Assembly (NCBI GenBank): GCA_024138025.1
Contig: JAMXBD010000710.1
Location: 310,001-374,000, forward strand
Origin: Combretum micranthum
Taxonomy: Eukaryota > Streptophyta > Magnoliopsida > Myrtales > Combretaceae
Length of the DNA: 64,000 nt
Direction: 5' to 3'
The notes under the pieces: model-generated
The model's database searches: none
Seen by the model: the letters and a program-made list of their open reading frames with translations, nothing else
Told to the model about the DNA's origin: nothing
Shown: one piece after another, positions 1 to 13,492 of the stretch
Numbering within the stretch: the stretch's first letter is position 1
Layout: each line of letters starts with the position of its first letter
Made by a program: the position numbers and the translations under genes

Positions 1-836
1 AAACAGGAATTGTAAATTTTATAGAATTTAAATTGGTGTCAACTTTCTCACTTCCATTACTAGTGCTATCTCGAGTTATTCTTGGCTCTGAACCTAACAA
101 GCTTCCTGACTTCTTGTTCATCATCAGAATCAGGCTCTTTTCTTGATTTCTTCTGTTCCATGCGATCCATTCACATGGTTAATCCTTGTAACATTTCAAA
201 CATTCTAGCCATATATTTCTGTACATAATTACTCCTATTTTCTTCCTTCCTTGGTAGGCTAGACATCTTGTAATGGTAAGAATTTTCGAACAAATAATAG
301 AAATGAAAAAAAAAAAAACCTCACTTCACTCTCTCACGTGTATCTCTCACAAAAGTTATAACACTCAACACTTGTATTTTGCATAAACTCAATATACGCT
401 TACCACCTTACCTCTTGATCCTTTGTCTTATGGTTTTGTATCGAACTTGGATTTGAATTCTTGAATTCTCTTCCTGTTTTGTTCCTCACAACACCTTAAT
501 CCTTGGTAAGTATAAAATAGGATCTAAATTCCACTTAACCAGAAAACAAAGATGAATTCTCAATTTTGCTTTTTTTTTTTTTAACTTGTTTTTCCTTTTT
601 TTTTCCTTCCTTTGTAACTCTTTTCTTGATTTTTTTTTTAAATCCAAATTTCTCTCTCTCTCTCTCTTCTCTCTCTTTTAACAAGAACCCTAATAGCAAG
701 AACCCTAATAGCAAACTCAACGACCAAAGAAATGAGAAAGAAAATACGAACGAACCAATTTAAGGTTTTAATGTACCGTTTTCAATTCTCTTTAAATTGG
801 AATGATTCCTAAAAAACTTATGCTCTGATACCAAAC
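1..836 (-). mobile_element. Internal region of a minus-strand LTR retroelement, cut by the window edge
   Basis: A sequence complementary to the initiator-Met tRNA primer site lies at 822-833: on the minus strand it reads TGGTATCAGAGC. It is separated by 3 bp from an LTR-like end at 837. Reading on along the minus strand, an ATG near 266 opens a short polar frame (MSSLPRKEENRSNYVQ, then a Met-rich stretch). This could be the start of a gag protein, but it is broken by a stop after about 48 codons. The interval also holds poly-T/poly-C tracts and a CT microsatellite near 652-678. The element runs off the left edge, so its family cannot be set. Confidence 0.45.
822..833 (-). other. Retroelement primer binding site (initiator Met tRNA)
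   Basis: The minus strand reads TGGTATCAGAGC, the standard 12-nt plant LTR-retrotransposon primer site complementary to the 3' end of initiator tRNA-Met. It lies 3 bp inside an LTR end of the form ...ATCA, as expected for a 5' LTR on the minus strand. Confidence 0.65.
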
Positions 837-1560
837 TGATACGTGCGCGGCACAAATCTAAATTTGCTCGAACTCTAAGAATCAAGATGGCGGACCTTTA
901 CTAGATGAAATATTCAGATCTAGATTTGAAACTCCACGAACTTGGTACGATAAAATGGAATTGACCTCAACCATGGTTGAGTAACCCAAAGAACCTCGAT
1001 ATGATGATCATGACCCTGTTGGATATACCGACCTAGAACCTTGGTATAATGATGAACTCAACAAGAATTCAAATTCTTGAAGAAATTCTAAGTTCTCAAA
1101 AGAACTTAAAGAGAAATGATTTCTCTTAAATTGCATTTCATAATAAAAAATGTATTCTAAAACTGTCTCATTACAATAAACACTTAGGGCTATATGTAAT
1201 AAACTAAGGAAACTCAAAAGTCATAACAAAAAATTAAAACTAAGGAAACTCAAAAGTCACAACTAAAATAAAACTGCTCGTAAAAGAAGGTTGGTGGCTT
1301 TAATTATTCGTCAGCGGCCTTTAATAGTTTCACTAGCGACGTTGCAAGCAGCATTAGAATTTTCAATTCTAGTCATCATCTACACTGGCTGAAGGCCGGC
1401 TGCCAATATCTCTATGCCAGCGGCGTACTTAGAACACTGGCGGCATACAGGTGGTATACAAATCTCTGTTACATAGAATGAAGACTCGCTATTCTATGAT
1501 TTAAGCCGGTGGTGTTATCTCCTAAAATGGCAGTGTTGAACTTAAAAGAGGTAGTTTTGG
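837..1560 (-). repeat. Probable LTR of the minus-strand retroelement (outer end uncertain)
   Basis: The plus strand starts TGATACGTGCGCGG next to the primer site, so the minus strand ends in CA as an LTR should. The outer boundary is not visible; 1560 is a working limit. A GC-rich patch at about 1305-1460 contains several GCCGGC/GCGGC-type motifs (for example AAGGCCGGCTGCC and CCAGCGGCGTAC). These resemble the GC-rich patch inside the 3.5-kb gypsy LTRs at 26.1 and 30.6 kb. Confidence 0.4.
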
Positions 1561-2739
1561 CTTGGATTTTCATTTGTATTTTTGTGTTTTCTTCTTGAGT
1601 TGTGGAAATGCTCATTAAAGTCTATTTTTGGTTCAAAATCAATGTTGGTGAACTTGAAGTGATCTTTAATAAACTTTTGCACAAATCCTTGAATTCTTTC
1701 TCAAAGTTTCTTGGCTCTATTTCGTATAATCATTCCTTCAAAACTTGAATTTGTTGAGGTGAACTTGATGCATTTGTATCTTCATCATTTTTCTTTTCTA
1801 TTTTTTTTATAGAATGCTCTACTCATTGTGTTTTATAAAAAAACAGTAATTCTTGTAATGTTCCATGTATAATATGGTATAAAAAGTGATAAAGTCATGA
1901 TTTTGCTTTCTGTTTGTACTGATAATTTTTCCATAAGTCTCGATTTTTTTTTCATTATACTAATATGTGTATATTTGAATAAAAATGGTACTTCTGTGAG
2001 AATTTTGTATGAAAAGCTGTTTATAAAGTGAAAAAGTTTGGATTTTCTCTTAGGCTATGATGGAAGAAGAAGAAGAAGAAGAAGAAGAAGAGAAATAAAA
2101 TATAGAAAAAAAAAACTATGCTGATATGGAAAGAGGGATTATTTTTCTAATATAATTTTTTTTATGTCAATTTTTTTATGATTGGCAGTGAAAGATTTCA
2201 AAAGCATAGTTATTTTTGTGAACCAATTTTTTTTTAAATATAAAACTGTTATAACAAAAAATACTGTGAGAGTAATTAAGTCATTTTGTTGTTGACATGA
2301 TTTACTGAAACGTTACATGAAAAAAATTATAAAAAGCCATGTCCTATAAATGGGAAAGAAAAGCAAGGAGTGAAATAGAAAAGAAACGTACATTTAAGAT
2401 TCAAATCGAGAAAGTAGAAAATTTAAAAGACTGAAAATGTAACTTTTTTATAATTATGTTAAGATTAAATAACCATCTATCCAAACAATCAAGTTGAACG
2501 AAAACAAACAAGATAGGCACAAGAAAATTAGACGCTGTTGAAGGAAACAATTGGTCATCATAAAGGAATTCAAAACGGCTGTTTTCTCTCTGCCTCTTCC
2601 TAGAACTTACGAAGCAATCTCATGATCCGATACCCCCCAGAAAAATTCAAACCCATCTAAACCCCTCAAATCCCACTCCACTCCTCCTGCCTCGAAAAAC
2701 GCCTCCCTTTCTTTTTGTTCAAATTTTCATATATTTCGA
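1561..2739. other. AT-rich upstream region of the EDR2-like gene
   Basis: No gene is seen. The stretch is AT-rich, with a (GAA)n microsatellite at about 2062-2091 and several poly-T/poly-A runs. It presumably includes the promoter of the downstream gene, but no TATA box or start site can be assigned with confidence. Confidence 0.4.
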
Positions 2740-3310
2740 AATCATTAGTCTGTCCTCGTGACGGCTCTTACTCACGTTACTTTACTTTTAATCACAGCCC
2801 AATCGGTTCGATCCACGGAGTGCCTTTCTCAGTACCCTCTCTCTCTCTCTCTCTGTGCTTGCTTACGTGGGATTCTTAACCGCATCGTTCAGATACTCTC
2901 CTCTCTGCTTTCCAGGTCGTTCCATCACTCTCCCGTCAGGGTCTCCACACGTCGTCATTTACGCCTTTCTCCTCCACTCCAGATTCCTTCCACCACCGAT
3001 CGCGGCCTCTCTCCCTCCCTCTTTTACTCTCAATGTGCGTCAGCAGATCGCTTTAACACACACACACTGTCTCTCTCTCTCTATTCGAATTTACGATAAA
3101 GTCCTTGGCGGTGATTGCAGTGTTGTACATGGGACTGTTACTGTTTTGATTTCTCGACCTGCAAATACACTGAATTTCCCTTACGCGATGGAGGTTGGAC
3201 TCACTTAGGTTTTATCATATCTTCTAGAAGTGCAGAGTTCGCGATTTCCGCTTAGGAATTCGATTTCGGCATCGGAATTTCGGAGGGAGTTCTGGATCCG
3301 AAATCGCATC
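2740..3310 (+). promoter_or_regulatory. 5' leader region of the EDR2-like gene with a short uORF
   Basis: This segment is more GC-rich than its surroundings, with pyrimidine-rich CT tracts (2841-2855, 3068-3082) and a short CA tract. Such tracts are common in plant 5' leaders. A 6-codon upstream ORF (ATG to TAG, 3188-3208) precedes the main ATG at 3311. The main ATG has A at -3. The true transcription start, and any leader intron, cannot be fixed from sequence alone. Confidence 0.4.
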
Positions 3311-6300
3311 ATGTTGAACACGAAAGTTGTGTACGAAGGATGGATGGTGAGGTATGGACGTAGAAAGATCGGCAGATCGTTTATTCACATGCGATATTTC
3401 GTGCTTGAACCGCGACTCCTTGCTTATTACAAGAGAAAACCTCATGATAATCAGGTTCGATTTCAGTCTCTACAGAATCTCTATACTTTCTAGGTTCCGT
3501 GTGGTGAAGTTGTGTTTGAGTTTTTTTTTTTTTTCTCTGTTTTGGAAGTTTATTGAAGAATTTCATCGAGGAAATGTTCATTTTTTGGTGGTTGAATATG
3601 ATAGAGTGTTGAAGTGAAGTCTCTGATTACCAGGTACCAATCAAATCGCTGCTAATTGATGGGAACTGTCGAGTGGAGGATCGTGGCTTGAAGACACACC
3701 ACGGACATGTGAGTTTGTGATGTTAATTACTGTAAAAGTTCAATTTTCTGGGTCCATTATGAGATTGAAGCACGTGGTTTGCGGAAATGCTTGAGGGAGA
3801 GTTAGAAAATTGTGGATGCTTGTATTCCAAGTGGATTCGAGAATGTTGATTTATAAATTATGAACATTACATTTACTTTTATAAGGTTTAGCCTGGTGAT
3901 ATGATATATATGTTAATTTTACATTCATATGTCAGCAAGTTGGCATTTTCAGGGGAGAGGTTGAATATATAAATTCTCAGAAAGCTCAACAGATAGAAGT
4001 GTAGCAGATAGCTTGCTGATAGTCTATTCCCTTTCCATTATTTTGGATTAAAGCTCCTTCCTGACAGAAACAATAGGACTGCAAACTTTCTGTCTTGTAA
4101 AGGATGGTGCATGGTTATAATTGAATGTCTAAATGCAAACGAGCTTGGCAGCACATGAAGTCATAAGCTAGATCATAATAGTCCTATAAAATTTTCCAAT
4201 TATTCACAGTATGTAATGTTATGGGGTAGGCTTCTCTATTATACTTATTAAGAATTTTTTTAGGCCCTGTAGATTTATGATATATTTATTGTTTGCGCAA
4301 TAAACTTAGACATTACTGTGCGATCAACCTTGTATCTTAAAGTTTTTACAGCAAACCATTTTTGAAATGTACAGATTATTTTTCTTTTGGTAAGTAGAAT
4401 ATGCAAATTCCATTTGCTGGAGAGACTTGCTGATATCATATTAGTCGGAGTACTGTATTTGTTTATCATGAGCTGAAGATTATTTGTGGATTGCTTCCAT
4501 CTCCTACATATCCTAGGCTCCTGGTTGCGGGTTTTATCCTGATGATAGAAAACACATATGCATGCAAAAATTTGTATATCCTGTTAGGACCTGTGATGAT
4601 GTTAGCTGTTCTTTAACTGTTATGTATATTACAACCGATGTTAAAACATTAGTTATCAAACAAACAATTTTTTTGAAGGCTACTTTTTATATATATTAGT
4701 CAAATGGCTGTAAAAGATGGTCTTAGGTCTCTATACAATTGTAAAGATGGTTGGCCCTGGCCCATGAGTAGGACCAACAAGATGCTTGACTTAGTTCATG
4801 AGCAATTACTTTTTCCAAGCTTTGACTAAGTAGCTCGGGGGATCCCTCTTTGCGTGATGCTTGTGTTCAATCTTTTCATATGTAAAGATTTTAGTAACTT
4901 CTTAACCATATGAGTGATGGTTGCTAACCTGGATTTTGCCTTTGTTTTTTTGGATGAATCCTGGATTTTGCATATTCCTGGATAATCTGTCTGCATTCCT
5001 GTTATGATTGTGTATAGCATAGAATTTGTAGAGAAATGAAATCTTATGAATTTGTAACTCATGATGTCTTAATACCTTGGTGGTGCAGAGCACCATCACA
5101 ATCATTGGTCCAACATATCTTCCAACTTTTTTCTTAAAATGTGATGAAATAGCTACACTACCCTCTTTCAAGTTTCTTTGGCCTTCCAACTCCAGATAGA
5201 CCCTGTAATCATTTCTCTATTACATTATCGTGTATTCACACGAGCTCTAAATTATTATAACCAATATTCTGTTACCTGTAATTTCTTCCTAAACTCTGCT
5301 TATGTGACTAATTCCTTTTCTGGAGTGTTCTTCACAGATGGTTTATGTGTTGTCTATTTACAACAAGAAAGAAAAGCACCATAGAATAACGGTACGTTCC
5401 TATTATTCTTTCCATGATTATTGGCATTGCTATAGTGGAAGTCTTTTACTTGTGTCTTAGATGTCAATCAACTTTCTTTATTGTGATTGAAAGGTACCGG
5501 GACACATTTTTTATTGTGTGATATTGGACATATATTATACAATTCTTGTTGACATTCTTACCAAGAAAATTCGCAATAATGTCTTATGCAAAGTGTTGAA
5601 ACTTGTTATGCTTCTGAAATACCAGAATCCAAGAAAAAAGAAAGAAAATCCATGACTTTGAGAAATTACACTGGGAGTGTTATAGTTGGTGTGTTCTTTT
5701 ATTTGCTAGAGCTTATGGACCTTTAGGTTTGTTTGATTTGTTGTTTTTAGGTTGTTTGGGAATCTTATTTTTATCATTTTCAAACAGACTATTTGTCAAT
5801 AGACATTTTTACTCATATATAGGATAAACAGATCAGATACAAATGAAAGCGGATATAGATTAGACACGGATGAAAATTACACAATCCAAACAGATCCTTG
5901 ATTGGCCTATAGTGGTATATAAGATTGATTATATACCATTAATAAGTGCTAAAGAAATGGTGAGTTTGGATGTGGATCACATGGCAAATGGTAACTTGTT
6001 GTGCCTTTTTGGGTTTTGTTTGGTTTGTTGGCGTATTGACGACATGTCTTCGTTTCGATTTAGATTGATTGTCAAGAAATAAATACAAATGAAAAATAAA
6101 TATTTTTACTCTTAAACAAATCAAATAGATTAAATACAGATTAGATACTAATAAGATATAGACGTACAAATACAGATACAGATGAAAATCAGATAATCAA
6201 AATAGTCCTTTGGAACAAAAGGGCAAACGAGAAGTAAATTGCCCGGTGTAGCCACCTTATCAATATGGTTGTTCCTTACCCGCCAAAAAAAAAAAAAAAA

Positions 6301-9300
6301 GATAAAACATTGAAGTGGTTGCTCCACATTATAATGTAGAAACTTTGTGCTTGCCAAACGTGGTGTTGTAATTGCTTTTGTTTGTCAGGGCTATGCCCTA
6401 CAAACAGCCAAGAAAAGTAGAGATGATGCAGCTGTTTATTTGGCATGAGGGATTATACAATTTCAGCAGGTTGTCATAGTTGATCCGTGGAGTACCTATC
6501 TTTTCTTTTCTGTTGGGGAAATTCTAGCATAATTACTTTGTTTTGTTTGTAGAAGTCATTGGGTCCTAGGCTTCTATAAATATGCCACTTTATAATTTAA
6601 TAAGATAAATCTTGTCGATTCTTAATCTTTTTTGTTGGATAGATTAGATATTTTTTCTTTCATTGAGAGCACAATTGCTTTTAATCATGGATTCCCACAA
6701 AAGAGTTTAAAATGACCAATGAGCATAAGGGCATGTTAGAATAAAATTTTAAATCGAATTGCCTGATGATTAGATGCTAGAGTCATAAGAAATTGGTTTA
6801 ATAGCCATTTATAATAGGTAATCGAGCAGTGTGTAGAAACAACTGGCTGCCTTTGTGCATCAATACACAAATGACAGAGCTAGAGCTTAAGTTGAACAAG
6901 AACAAGAGTGAGTCAGAATGTTTGCCTAGTTCTCTTGGTAGACAAGGTGTGACAAGCCTCTGAAACTTGTTTAGGAGTGTGGGAGGTTATGCACCTATGC
7001 TCTGGAGGTGGAAGGCGGCACTACAGTTGATTGGTGGCGGTGACTGGCATTGGAGGTTGCCATGAGCTCTACTACTGTTTACCCCAACATGCAAAACCGT
7101 ATTTTCTCCCACCTGATGGTTCGGTGGACCCACTGGGCTGGCTTAACAGGTGTGATCAGTTCTTTTGAAAGAATCCTACTTTCTACCGTGTGTGTGAAAC
7201 CAGAGTTTCCCTCATTTGATGGTTCTGTGCACCTGCTGGGGTGGCTTAACTGGTGTGAACAATTTTTAAAACCAATCAACAGAGAAGGCAGGAAAGGTAT
7301 TTATCCCACTTGTGACTTGATACTTGTGGTTGTCATGGTTTTATAAGATGGAACAGTAAGGACTAAGTTTGACATGAGATAACTTTAAAATCATAGTCAT
7401 TTTGGACCTCCAAGTGAAGTGATGTGCTGGGAGAGTTAATCAAAACTGAATCAGACAGGAATTGTGAAAGAATACTAGGGCAGGTTTGAAGCCTTGCTGG
7501 CTAAGGTGACCACAATTGTGTGGCTATCTAGCAAGTTGACCTCTTCATGTTTGGGTTGTTTGATTTATTTTGTGTAGATTTGGAGATTCAAAATTCTATG
7601 AATTTGAGTAACCACAATGAAGTCTGCTGAGAACTTCAATTGTACCTATGCTAAGTTAATGTCAAGGACAACAATGTCTGTAACTACTGAGACTGTAGCT
7701 TGTAATGCCATTTTTACTGTTGGACCAGCTGTCTACGCCGCATCGATATTAGTGAAGCAGTGGTTTAGTTGATATGGTGGGATACGGAGCTAAGGTTTAT
7801 GTTATAATTGTGATAGCTGAACTATTAATGCAAGAGTTTATGTTGGTTAGAGTTGATATTTGGTTATGGGACCTAACGATTGATCATTACATATCAAAGT
7901 AATGAATAGCAAACTTAAAGATGGGTGGTGTTCAACTGTTCACATGGGTAAAGATTGAGCATGGCTTATTTAATTCCATATATAAATAAGAATTATGAAG
8001 TTCCATGTTTTAAACATGTATACATCTATGTGCTAGTAGTTGTGTATGTGTCGTAAATGCTTGGTGGTTGCCTGGTATTTTTATTTTTGTCTCTGTCAAC
8101 TTCAAATGTAGACATAATTATGTGGTTGTGTATGTGCTGTGTTCTTCCAGATGGCAGCATTTAACATCCAAGAAGCCCTATTATGGAAGGAAAAAATTGA
8201 GGCTGTCATTGATCAGGTCTGTTTCTTTAACAGTTCTTTAATCATGATTCCCATTTGGCCTTCCCTTAAGGATGGCGTAAATTAGGAAATGCATTTGGTC
8301 TATTATCCTGTTTACTGCTTTTGCCTTGGAAATAGAGGCGTCAAGTTCAAGATAGCTGAACTTTTTGGTCTTTAGTTTGTTTTCTGTTTGTTGCTATGAT
8401 GTTCACACTTTTGCTCTTTATGTATTCTCGGACTAAGTATTTTCTAATATTTCCAGCATCAGGAGTCACAAGTCACAAATGGAAACAAGTATGTTTCTTT
8501 TGAATATAAACCTGGGATGGATAATGGTAGGACGGCATCCTCATCAGATCACGAAAGTCAGTAAGTATCTAGCTTAGATAAATGTATTTTGTCATCTGTG
8601 TTTTGTTACAAAAAATTTTTAGTTCTTTCTTTACTTGTAGGGCTTCTGATTAGCTATGATTTTATAGGCAACATAGTTTTTTACAATATTATATTGGGGC
8701 GAGTATAACATGTAGAGGCTATGATCACATGCTATTTTTTAATATTGAGTTGACAAATGGATATTGGTGGGTTGCCGGATGATTGTAGATAACATATATG
8801 AGGCATCTATTTGGGTACAAGCCCTGGTTTTGGCAGGAGTTGGAGCATCTCCTCAATTTTTTTCTATTTTCTGATTTTGGTCACTGTTTCTTACACACTT
8901 TATCGCTTGTCTAGATTACAGGAATGGAATTTCACAAGTGTCATCCTTTTTCTTCAGTGGCTATTTTAACATGCGCTTTTGCAATTTTTTTATTTTCTTT
9001 TATAAATCTGATGACTGCTGCTGCATCATTTTCATGTATAATGTTGTAGAATAAATATAACAACCTACATCATATTTAGAAGTTTAAGTTATTAAATTAG
9101 ATGGTTATGGTGCTAACCTCAACATGGTATCAAAGCAGGAGGTCATAAGTTCGAATCTCTGTGCACTCATTTCAACCCCGTTAGACATTAAGTTATCCAC
9201 ATGTGGGGCTTTATCAAAGTCAAAGTGTTGGCTCGCAAGTGAGAGGAGGGTTGTAGAATAAATATAACAGCCCATACTATATCTTTAAGTTCAAGCTTTT

Positions 9301-12300
9301 AGATCAGATGATTGTGGTGTTAACTTTAACATATAGTAAACAACACCAACATAATTTCAATAATGAAAATAGTACCTAGCCATACTGTAAATTTGTTACA
9401 AGCCTCAGGTGGTCTTGATGAGGCATAAGCTCCCATTATGAATCCTAGGAGTTAATTCTGAATCTCTAGGCCCTTTACAAAAAAATTGCAAATAGTGTTC
9501 TTGCAGTAAAACGCACATCTTGTTGTAATACCATAATAGTATACCTATCTTGTTACACATTCTGATGTTTGAATTTTTGGGCAAACTACACTTTGGCAAT
9601 TTGTTTTGTTATAATCCATGTATCCTTTTTAGGGTTAGTGCGATGGAGGATGAAGATGCTGCGCATCCTAATTTACTGCGGAGGACTACAATTGGAAATG
9701 GTCATCTCTGAGCTGTATCTTCTTCAGTCTCTAGTAGTTCATGCATTCCAAGTTATATAAATTGTAACGTGAAAGTAATGCTACTTGCAGGTCTCCCTGA
9801 AGCCATTCTTGACTGGACACGTGAAGTTGACACTGATTTGATGCACCAGAACGATGATAATCAATCATTTCCCAAGAAGCACTGGCGTCTTCTCCAGTGC
9901 CAAAATGGTACTTTTATGATCTCTTATGATACTGCTTCTCCAGCTTAGTATTGTATAATGGTTGCTTGTGATGGGAATTGATCAGTTTGGTTCCTTTCTC
10001 TTGATGCTGGCAGGTCTTCGTATTTTTGAAGAACTTCTTGAAGTTGACTACCTTGTATGTGTCTGATTCCTTTTTACATATGCTCATAGTTTAATTAAGA
10101 GATCTTGTTTACTTGCATAGATTGTCTTGTTTGCTGGATGCCTTTCATTAAAGAAACTTGAGATTCTTGTGTGTTGTGTATGTATTTTCCAGCCTAGAAG
10201 CTGTAGTAAAGCAATGAAAGCTGTGGGAGTAGTTGAGGCATCTTGTGAAGAAATATTTCAGCTCGTGATGAGCATGGATGGCACACGGTTTGAGTAGGTG
10301 TTTATCTTTTTCAACTGCTGATTACCTTAACTTGAATATGACTCTGAGGCAAATAGTATTACTGCTCTCCATGTTAGAGGAGTCTGCTCTCTACATGTTA
10401 TGATGATATGCTACTTATGCTTAGTTGTGGGTGATTCTTTAATGTGTATATCATTAATACGATACAAGTGGATAGCGGTTTTTCCTAAATTAATTGAATG
10501 GTGTGGATTTAGATAAGGGAGGAGATGTGAGCTAAAAATGGCTGGCATAGCCCCTTGGAAAATTCTTCATTAGGAGCCTAAGGGTCATTACTTGTCACAT
10601 TTCTGCATCTGATTTAGCATTTTGTGGCATTGCTAGTAATTTTCAAGTTGGATTTAAGCAGGTGCAGTGATTTTTTTGTCTTTTAACTCGATACACTGAT
10701 TTGCTAATGTAGAGGAGCGTAATTGAGCTTAAGCAATGCATGTCTTTGGACCTTTGACAATGCTTTGAGGTTGATTTACTATCTGCCGACTCATTTTCCA
10801 TTATTGGCTGTAGTGTGACTTGTTATTTTTGAAACCTTCTTTAAGGGGTTCCTTATGACTACCCCCCAACCCCTCAACAAACCATCCCTTTCCCTTTTGT
10901 TGATGTCTGAAATGGATATTTTTGAATTTAGAGCCAATTATCCAGAAAATATGATTTGGAACATATATTCTATGGCCTTTAGTTTCTTTTTGGTCTTCTC
11001 TTTCTTGATTGAGTATGGAGATCATGATTTTCAGAAGAATATTCTCAGCTTTTCTTCTGGTAATGATTTTTAAATCTATTCCAGATGGATAGTAGAATGA
11101 GTTGAACCTTATGGGAAATATTTTGATAAATCATGTACTGGTAATCTCTTTTTATGTCAAACCCAAAAGAGGGCCATGACAATAGTAAGAGAATGTGTAG
11201 TTTGCAAGTTTTATAATCCTTTCACTCTTGTTGGATTTTTGATATGATAATCATACTTTGATTTTGTCCATAGCAAGGATATTGTTTCCAGTGAATGTTC
11301 ATGATGGACATGGATGAGGCTTACAAAGAGCCTTTATTTTGTGAATCTTAGAATATATTAATGGTGCTTTGATGATGTTGGGGTAATTCCAATCTTGTGT
11401 CAACAACACTTTCTTCTGTATATGCATTACATATATGATGGACTAGTTGAAATGAAATGATTAATGGCTAATGCCTAGTCATCTGCTTCTGCAGGTGGGA
11501 TTGCAGCTTCCAGTATGGTAGTTTAGTTGAGGAGGTGGATGGTCATACAGCGGTACTCTATCACAGGCTTCAGCTTGACTGGTTCCCACTGTAATGCTTC
11601 TTTTCTGGTTCTTTTCACGGGTTAAAATCTTCTTTTCTTCAGGATTGACATTATTATTTAATCTTGAGTCATTTGGTCATGCTGTGTACTTTCTCAATTC
11701 TCACTAACATTGTCAAATGTTTTAGCATTACTATGTGTGTTTTGGTTTTTGAAAGGTCAGAATTTTACCATAATTATTGCACATCTCATATATTCACCAT
11801 ATATCATGTCTTATTTCATTATTTGTTGCAATGGCATTTTGTGATGTTAATGAATTGCTGCTTTGGTAGTGTGATATGTTCCTTTTCTAATTTAATGTCC
11901 AAGGAGAAACAAAACCTCTGTTTCAGTTTATCTCCAGTGACTACAACTTGCTTAATGGGATTAGATAAGAAAAAGCCAAATGGAAACAATTTGTAGGTTC
12001 GGTGCAGAGGGCATGTCATTTCAACATTTACTTCTTGGCGGTTTGGAGCATGCGGGTGTGCATGCTTACCTGATTGGGGTCAGGCACATGCTGTTTATAT
12101 TTTCAAATGGATGGGGGTTATAGAGTGTAGGATCTTTGGCATTTTCAAAAATATGGCTGGATATTATTAAAAGTTTCAAGTCCAAATGTGGAAAAAATGC
12201 ATCATCTAGCATTACCACAATGAACACTATAGCACTTGCATATGCATTAGATATCATAAAACATTCTTGCTTTGTTTGCAACATAAAAATTGGGTGGCAT

Positions 12301-13458
12301 TGGGTTTCACTCTCTACCCATGGTGAGAACTTGTAGGTGGCTAGTTATTTTAACTTTTTTTCTATGGTTATTTTAAAAGAGTACATAATGAAGAGATTTT
12401 ACAGGCCTCAATGGTAATGACAAGCTATACCATTGTAGTGTTGGAATTTTTGGGTGATACAAGACGTTATCTGCTTAATGTTCTGAAAAGAAGTCACTCG
12501 TTGAGTGCTCTCTGTCACTGCTTTATTAGCTTAGCAATACTTGAGGATTTTATAAAACTGAAGTTAGAGTGCCTACCTTGATTTGGTATAACTACGCTTG
12601 TGATTAGTTTGTGTGGACAACCAAAATAATTTGTCTTGGAAGTGCCACTTCAGAACATTGTCTGCCTGGAAGTGATGCTAGTTCAATTCTTTATCAGCAG
12701 ACTGGCCATTTATTTTTTAGCCATATGGCTGTAGTAACACATTAAATTACATAATTAGATAAAGAGTCCTTCAAAGTTTTACATACAGTAGCAAGTTTTT
12801 CTCTCATACATAAATAGGATTATGTGGTAAACACTCTGTTTGTAAATACTGCAGCTTTGTCTGGCCACGTGATCTTTGCTATGTGAGGTACTGGCGTCGA
12901 AATGATGATGGGAGTTATGGTAATATTGATTCTGCCCTCTTTGATTTATTAGTGCTCTTGCATTAGACTTTTTGCAGTTTGTAGTGCTGGACCTGCCTTT
13001 GGTGATGTAAGAATTGTTATTTGAAGATGCTTTTGGTCTGTTTGCTGCAGTTGTTTTGTTTCGATCAAGGGAGCATGAGAATTGTGGGCCACTGCCTGGA
13101 TATGTTCGGGCACATGTTGAGAGTATGTTTTTCATTCAATGAACTTCTCTTTGCTAGGTTCTGGTTTTACTCATCATGTTGTCTCATCAGGTGGTGGATT
13201 CAATATCTCCCCGCTAAAATCTAGGAATGGTAGGCCAAGAACACAGGTGCAGCACCTCATGCAGATTGATTTGAAAGGATGGGGTGTTGGTTATATGCCA
13301 TCGTTTCAGCAGCATTGTCTCCTTCAAATGTTGAATAGTGTTGCTGGTAAGCCCCTGCCTTTTCAATTTTCATACTATGTGACTGATAAAGGTAGCTGCC
13401 AGTTATCATTTTGAGGAGTTGGCTGCATTGATGGTGGCACTGTTTTTATTATTATAGT

Positions 13459-13492
<34 letters not shown>

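Noticed and set aside
2758..3208. 113- and 117-codon frames in the EDR2 leader
   Set aside because: They lie in a pyrimidine-rich leader, have no known domain, and are out of frame with the main gene. They are low-complexity Ser/Leu frames.
3230..3310. N-terminal extension of the EDR2-like protein from an in-frame codon at 3230
   Set aside because: That codon is GTG, not ATG, and the family N-terminus fits the ATG at 3311.
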